A model generated the notes under the pieces. It was not told the origin of the DNA, searched no databases, and saw nothing but the letters and a program-made list of their open reading frames with translations. Of a stretch of 64,000 nucleotides of DNA, positions 60,525 through 64,000 are shown one piece after another. The first letter of the stretch is position 1. The number at the start of each line of letters is the position of its first letter. Location: positions 178,501 through 242,500 of the forward strand of contig JAHCHX010000001.1 in NCBI GenBank assembly GCA_026129545.1, read 5' to 3'. The translations under genes and the position numbers were made by a program. This DNA is from Saprospiraceae bacterium. Its GTDB lineage: Bacteria; Bacteroidota; Bacteroidia; Chitinophagales; Saprospiraceae.

Positions 60525-62318
60525 ATGAAATTACCTTCTCCCGGCTTTCTCCTCCATGCTTTATGGCAAGCCTGCCGCCGATTTCCCGGCACGATGGTGT
60601 GTGCCATTGCGGCTGTGGCCGCGGTGTTCGAGCTCATCGGCGCATCCGATATGGCTCGGGAAAATTCATTGGTTCGCTTGTGGCTGCCTTTCCAATTGGG
60701 TTTGCCGCTGATGACCGGACTCGTGGCTTTGTCGGAGTCGAAAGGCTGGGATGAAAAACGCGGCTGGTTGATGCAGGGCTTGGGGCTGGTCGTGTTGGCG
60801 GGCTGCTGGTTTCTGTTCGACCCATCCCAACCTTCCTTTGAGTATCTGGGACTTCCGCGATATTTTACCCTGCTTTTTGTGGCACATCTATTTGTGGCCA
60901 TAGCCCCGTACGTTAACGTGCGTTCCGTGCGCGATTTTTGGGAATACAACCGCGAGTTGTTTGCACATATAATAATAGGTGGGGTGTTCACCCTCATTTT
61001 GTTCGCGGGGCTGTCGCTTGCCATTTTGGCGGTGGACCAGTTGTTCGACATCAACATCCAAGAGCGTGTCTATATACGCTTGTTTGTGCTGCTGGCAGGT
61101 GTTTTTAATACGGCTTATTTTCTGTTTCACTTTCCCAAGCGATACGAGTTTGCGGAAGCCGACGCTGGGTACAATGCCGTTTTCAAAAATCTTTGCAAGT
61201 TCATCCTCATCCCGATTGTACTGCTCTATTTTTTGATTTTGTACGCCTACGGCACAAAAATCCTCATCACATGGAATTTGCCGCGAGGCTGGGTGAGCTC
61301 GCTCGTGCTGGGATTTTCGGTGGCAGGCATCTTCACCTATCTCCTGAATTTTTATTTGCCCCAATACGACGAAAGCGCCCATGTGCGCGGGTATAAAAAA
61401 TGGTTTTGGTGGGTCGTATTGCCGCTCACCGTGCTGCTTTTTGTGGCGATTGGCAAACGAATCGGCGACTACGGCGTGACGGAGGGGCGTTTCCTTGTGG
61501 CGCACCTCGGCGTGTGGCTCGCCGTTACTTGCCTCTATTTTTTGTTTTCAAAACACGACAACATCAAGTTTATCCCTATTTCGCTGGCGCTTTTTGGGGC
61601 AGTGTTTGCCTTTGGGCCGCTCAGTGCCTTCAAAGTTTCCGTGCGCAGTCAGGCCGGGATTTTGGAAAATTTGTTTGAAAAAAACGGGCGCTGGAAAGAT
61701 GGGCGATTGGTACAAGGCGCCTCGGATGTCCCTCCAGAGGAAGTCGCGCAAATCAGTTCCGCGTTGCGTTTTCTCCATCAGCGCGATGCGTTGCGGCGGA
61801 TGTCGTGGCTGCCCATGCCGTTGGATAGTTTTCCCAACGTCATATCAGCTTACGATGCTGCGGAACAAATCATGGCTTGGGCCAGTATCCAATCCAAAGA
61901 ACAGAAACGAAAACCCGCGTTTCTGAACGTGGTTGTCCCGGCACCGCTCCTCACAGCCGATATTAGGGGGTTCGATTATTTTCATCAAATTGATTTGTAT
62001 CCGCGAACCAACGAAAAGCCCAAGGCGGGAGATTTTTTCGGCATTTCCGACAATCAAAAGGCCTTTGAGTGGAAAGAAGTGCGGGCTGGCAATGTCAGCC
62101 TCGTGGAATCGTTCGACCTCCAACCCGCGCTTCGGCAATGGTGGGAAAAAGGCCAACACACGGGCTACCTGGAATTGGATGCAAGCCATTCCACACTCAA
62201 CTTTGCTGGGAAAAAGGGCAGCCTTCGGCTCTTGTTGCAGGATGCGGATGTGCGCAAGGAAAACGACACGCTCAGCCTGAGGCATCTGAAAGGATATCTT
62301 TTTGTGAAAAGAAAATAA
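60525..62318 (+). CDS. DUF4153 domain membrane protein
   Basis: A 597-residue protein. About ten hydrophobic helices cover residues 20-400, including LLFVAHLFVAIAPYVNVRSVRDFWEYNRELF and YAYGTKILITWNLPRGWVSSLVLGFSVAGIFTYLL, the region annotated as DUF4153 in Bacteroidota. A soluble C-terminal part (residues about 430-597) follows (RGFDYFHQIDLYPRT, RLLLQDADVRKENDTLSLRHL). The ATG at 60525 is preferred; the frame opens at 60396 without a plausible start region. Function unknown. Confidence 0.82.
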   Translation: MKLPSPGFLLHALWQACRRFPGTMVCAIAAVAAVFELIGASDMARENSLVRLWLPFQLGLPLMTGLVALSESKGWDEKRGWLMQGLGLVVLAGCWFLFDPSQPSFEYLGLPRYFTLLFVAHLFVAIAPYVNVRSVRDFWEYNRELFAHIIIGGVFTLILFAGLSLAILAVDQLFDINIQERVYIRLFVLLAGVFNTAYFLFHFPKRYEFAEADAGYNAVFKNLCKFILIPIVLLYFLILYAYGTKILITWNLPRGWVSSLVLGFSVAGIFTYLLNFYLPQYDESAHVRGYKKWFWWVVLPLTVLLFVAIGKRIGDYGVTEGRFLVAHLGVWLAVTCLYFLFSKHDNIKFIPISLALFGAVFAFGPLSAFKVSVRSQAGILENLFEKNGRWKDGRLVQGASDVPPEEVAQISSALRFLHQRDALRRMSWLPMPLDSFPNVISAYDAAEQIMAWASIQSKEQKRKPAFLNVVVPAPLLTADIRGFDYFHQIDLYPRTNEKPKAGDFFGISDNQKAFEWKEVRAGNVSLVESFDLQPALRQWWEKGQHTGYLELDASHSTLNFAGKKGSLRLLLQDADVRKENDTLSLRHLKGYLFVKRK

Positions 62319-62320
62319 AC

Positions 62321-62881
62321 TCATTTTCCCGTCACGCTCATCGCCCGTTCCAACCCGATGGTGACAAAGGTTTTCACCACTTCTGCGGCTTTCTCAAGGA
62401 TGCGCGGAATTTCGGCCTTTTCATCCTCCGTCCATTTGCCGAGCACATAATTGACTTGTCTGCCTTTTGAAAAATTGTCGCCAATGCCGATGCGCAGGCG
62501 TGGGTAAGCATCGGTGCCCAGCAATTCTTGGATATTCTTCAAGCCATTGTGTCCGCCGTCGGAGCCTTTGGGTCGCAAGCGTTGTTTCCCGAAAGCCAGA
62601 TTCAAGTCGTCAAGAATGACAAGGCTGTTTTCAAGCGGTATTTTTTCCTTTTGCAACCAATACCGAACGGCCTTTCCGCTCAGGTTCATGTAAGTGTTCG
62701 GCTTCAGCAGTATCAAAGTGCGACCTTTGAACTTCACCTCAGCCAAATCGCCATGGTGGTCGCCGCGCCACGTTCCCTCCATCTGCTTGCAAATAAAATC
62801 CAAAGCATCAAAGCCGATGTTGTGTCGAGTGCCTTCGTATTCGTAGCCTACATTGCCGAGGCCAGTAATCAGGTATTTCAT
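62321..62881 (-). CDS. pth: Peptidyl-tRNA hydrolase
   Basis: A 186-residue protein. MKYLITGLGNVGYEYEGTRHNIGFDALDFI carries the family signature with the catalytic His in GTRHNIGF; LILLKPNTYMNLSGKAVRYWL, LVILDDLNLAFGKQRLRPKGSDGGHNGLKNI and YPRLRIGIGDN follow. It releases tRNA from abortive peptidyl-tRNA and is essential in most bacteria. The ATG at 62881 is used; an in-frame TTG at 62890 would add three residues. It converges on the DUF4153 gene with a 2-bp gap. Confidence 0.95.
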   Translation of the reverse strand: MKYLITGLGNVGYEYEGTRHNIGFDALDFICKQMEGTWRGDHHGDLAEVKFKGRTLILLKPNTYMNLSGKAVRYWLQKEKIPLENSLVILDDLNLAFGKQRLRPKGSDGGHNGLKNIQELLGTDAYPRLRIGIGDNFSKGRQVNYVLGKWTEDEKAEIPRILEKAAEVVKTFVTIGLERAMSVTGK

Positions 62882-63015
62882 CTGAGCCAAATGTATTTTG
62901 ACAATTGCGCCGCAAATGTAGAGAATGTCAATTGCCTGCTTTCAAAACCACTCGAATTGGCGACATTTGCGCCGTTTTTTCATCGTTCAACCTTTTATTT
63001 CTGATAATACCAACT

Positions 63016-63822
63016 ATGCGTAAACTGATTTCGAGTCTTTTTCTGGGCCTTACCCTGTTTTTCTCCTGCACTAACGGTGCTGAAAAGCAAATCAATACTC
63101 TCTCGGCTGGGCCATTGAGCGTCCCCCCAGCCGATACCATCTCTGCACAAGTCTCCATCGTTGATCTCAACTGCTGGGTGGAGCAGGAGCGCTTTTTTGT
63201 GGCAGGCATTTGCGACAACCTGTCAAGCGATTGGCAGAAAATATGGCTAAAAATGTCACCTTTGGATGCTGCGGGGAATCCTCTGACAATAAACGGGGAG
63301 GCAAGTGCCTCGTTAGCCACATTCTCCGAAGCCGTGCCGCCGCGAGGCCGCACCTCTTTTTTCGCCGAATGGTCACTCAAAACCTTTTCAGGCACCCCGG
63401 ATTCCTGCATCATTTCTGGCAACGGCGCACAAGTGCTTGCCGCCGGCCCGATACTCGTAACGGGTGAATATAGCGGAGTCAGGGCACTCTATCCCGAGCA
63501 AGTTGGAGACTCGGTCATATCTGTTGAAAAAGCATGGCACGCAAACTTGGTGATTGAAAACCCACTCAACTTGGTAGCCAATCATCCACGGGTAGCAATG
63601 TTGTTGTACGGCACCGATAATCGTCTGTGGTTTGTCACCGTTTTGAATCCAGAAGATAGCCTTCAGAGAGCTTATGTAAGCGCCGAACGCCAAGGCCCCA
63701 TGCAACCACAAGAAAAACGACGTCTGGGAGCCATCATCACCTACGACAATTTGCCAAGCGCCTTGAAAGAAAATAAAATAGGCCGCGTGGACTTTCAGCC
63801 ATTTGAGTCAAGACAGCAATGA
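63016..63822 (+). CDS. Lipoprotein of unknown function
   Basis: A 268-residue protein with lipoprotein signal MRKLISSLFLGLTLFFSCTNG. Beta-rich mature part (VSIVDLNCWVEQERFFVAGICDN, GRTSFFAEWSLKTF, VAMLLYGTDNRLWFVTVLN). No recognisable domain. The ATG at 63016 gives the signal peptide; the open frame upstream does not. It converges on a GNAT acetyltransferase gene with a 2-bp gap. Confidence 0.68.
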   Translation: MRKLISSLFLGLTLFFSCTNGAEKQINTLSAGPLSVPPADTISAQVSIVDLNCWVEQERFFVAGICDNLSSDWQKIWLKMSPLDAAGNPLTINGEASASLATFSEAVPPRGRTSFFAEWSLKTFSGTPDSCIISGNGAQVLAAGPILVTGEYSGVRALYPEQVGDSVISVEKAWHANLVIENPLNLVANHPRVAMLLYGTDNRLWFVTVLNPEDSLQRAYVSAERQGPMQPQEKRRLGAIITYDNLPSALKENKIGRVDFQPFESRQQ

Positions 63823-63824
63823 AC

Positions 63825-64000
63825 TCAAAGCTCTTTTTCCAGAATGATGCGAAGGCGCCCATCCTTGCCGACATAAGTGCCAGTGATGAGAAACCCGTGA
63901 AGTAGATTGAGCGCCAGCATTTCGCGCCAGCGATTGAGCGTTTTTGTCTGAATAAAACGATAACCCTGTCGCCGCGCCCAGTCGTGCTGGTGCTGCATCA
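63825..64000 (-). CDS. GNAT-family acetyltransferase, C-terminal part (cut by window edge)
   Basis: The last 58 codons or so of a gene entering from the right. QGYRFIQTKTLNRWREMLALNLLHGFLITGTYVG matches the end of GNAT domains, where the sequence runs ...GF-I-x-T-x-(N/S)-x-x-x-M-(L/I)-x-L-N-x-x-x-GF. The cofactor-binding motif lies outside the window. It should use acetyl-CoA; substrate unknown. Confidence 0.6.
   Translation of the reverse strand, partial: MQHQHDWARRQGYRFIQTKTLNRWREMLALNLLHGFLITGTYVGKDGRLRIILEKEL

Noticed and set aside
60396..61057. Extended starts for the secreted protein at 59864 (to 61057) and for the DUF4153 gene (to 60396)
   Set aside because: The extensions overlap each other on opposite strands and remove the obvious signal peptide or typical start.
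1..64000. tRNA, rRNA, riboswitch and transposase genes
   Set aside because: I looked in the gene-free gaps for conserved tRNA arms, known riboswitch cores and transposase motifs and recognised none; a covariance-model search would be decisive.

Overview
The window looks like chromosomal DNA of a Bacteroidota bacterium, most likely from the Saprospiria/Saprospiraceae side of the phylum. The evidence is: several secreted proteins with type IX secretion (T9SS) C-termini of both type A and type B; many short Bacteroidota-style lipoproteins; a SusC-like TonB receptor with a carboxypeptidase-regulatory N-terminal domain; promoters of the TTG-N(18-23)-TAnnTTTG kind; and a mevalonate-pathway HMG-CoA synthase. 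I found no rRNA, tRNA, CRISPR array or transposase gene. Placement below phylum is inference.

Layout. 1-8.1 kb: a huge secreted repeat protein running off the left edge, a barrel/lipoprotein pair, a lipoprotein followed by two small mobile elements and its terminator, an M23 peptidase, and a block of about 20 tandem 14-bp repeats. 8.2-9.9 kb: peroxiredoxin, clpS and aat, the last two forming the N-degron pathway. 9.9-13 kb: an ECF sigma factor, an anti-sigma factor that appears to span both membranes, and a lipoprotein. 13-14.6 kb: a repeat-rich stretch and a decayed secreted-protein gene. 14.6-21 kb: a very GC-rich T9SS type B protein, a lipoprotein, a family 2 glycosyltransferase carrying an in-frame mobile-element insertion, and cmk. 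21-30 kb: a nonulosonic (sialic-acid-like) sugar cluster (SDR, KdsC-like phosphatase, NeuB, GT-B protein, Gfo/Idh oxidoreductase, CMP-sugar synthetase, PhyH oxygenase), interrupted by a secreted serine hydrolase. 30-37 kb: a frameshifted secreted metalloprotease with a C9 tract, a flippase-like protein, and pstSCA-B with a Pho-box-like promoter. 37-45 kb: an Asp-box propeller protein, a phosphodiesterase, a TonB receptor under a palindromic operator, a cytochrome c peroxidase and an AntA/AntB-like protein. 45-53 kb: HMG-CoA synthase, DUF4105 and DUF4112 proteins, a LysM glucosaminidase and an exbB-exbD-tonB operon. 53-64 kb: a two-domain glycan-binding-type lipoprotein, a GT-C-like membrane protein, a double-glycine-leader small peptide with its own promoter and terminator, pnuC, cdsA, a YdjM-like membrane hydrolase, a DUF4153 protein, pth, a lipoprotein and the end of a GNAT acetyltransferase.

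The strongest unexplained signal is the density of small non-autonomous repeats. At least three MITE-like families have fixed lengths: 105 bp (3 copies), 133 bp (4 copies; 9-bp target duplications visible at three) and 160 bp (5 copies, one internally deleted). A single 170-bp element and several palindromic arrays add to these. One 160-bp copy lies inside a glycosyltransferase gene and, with a TA duplication, adds exactly 54 codons. Other points worth following are the sigma/trans-envelope anti-sigma/lipoprotein operon, the C9 frameshift in the metalloprotease, the double-glycine peptide, and the two inferred operators upstream of pstS and of the TonB receptor.
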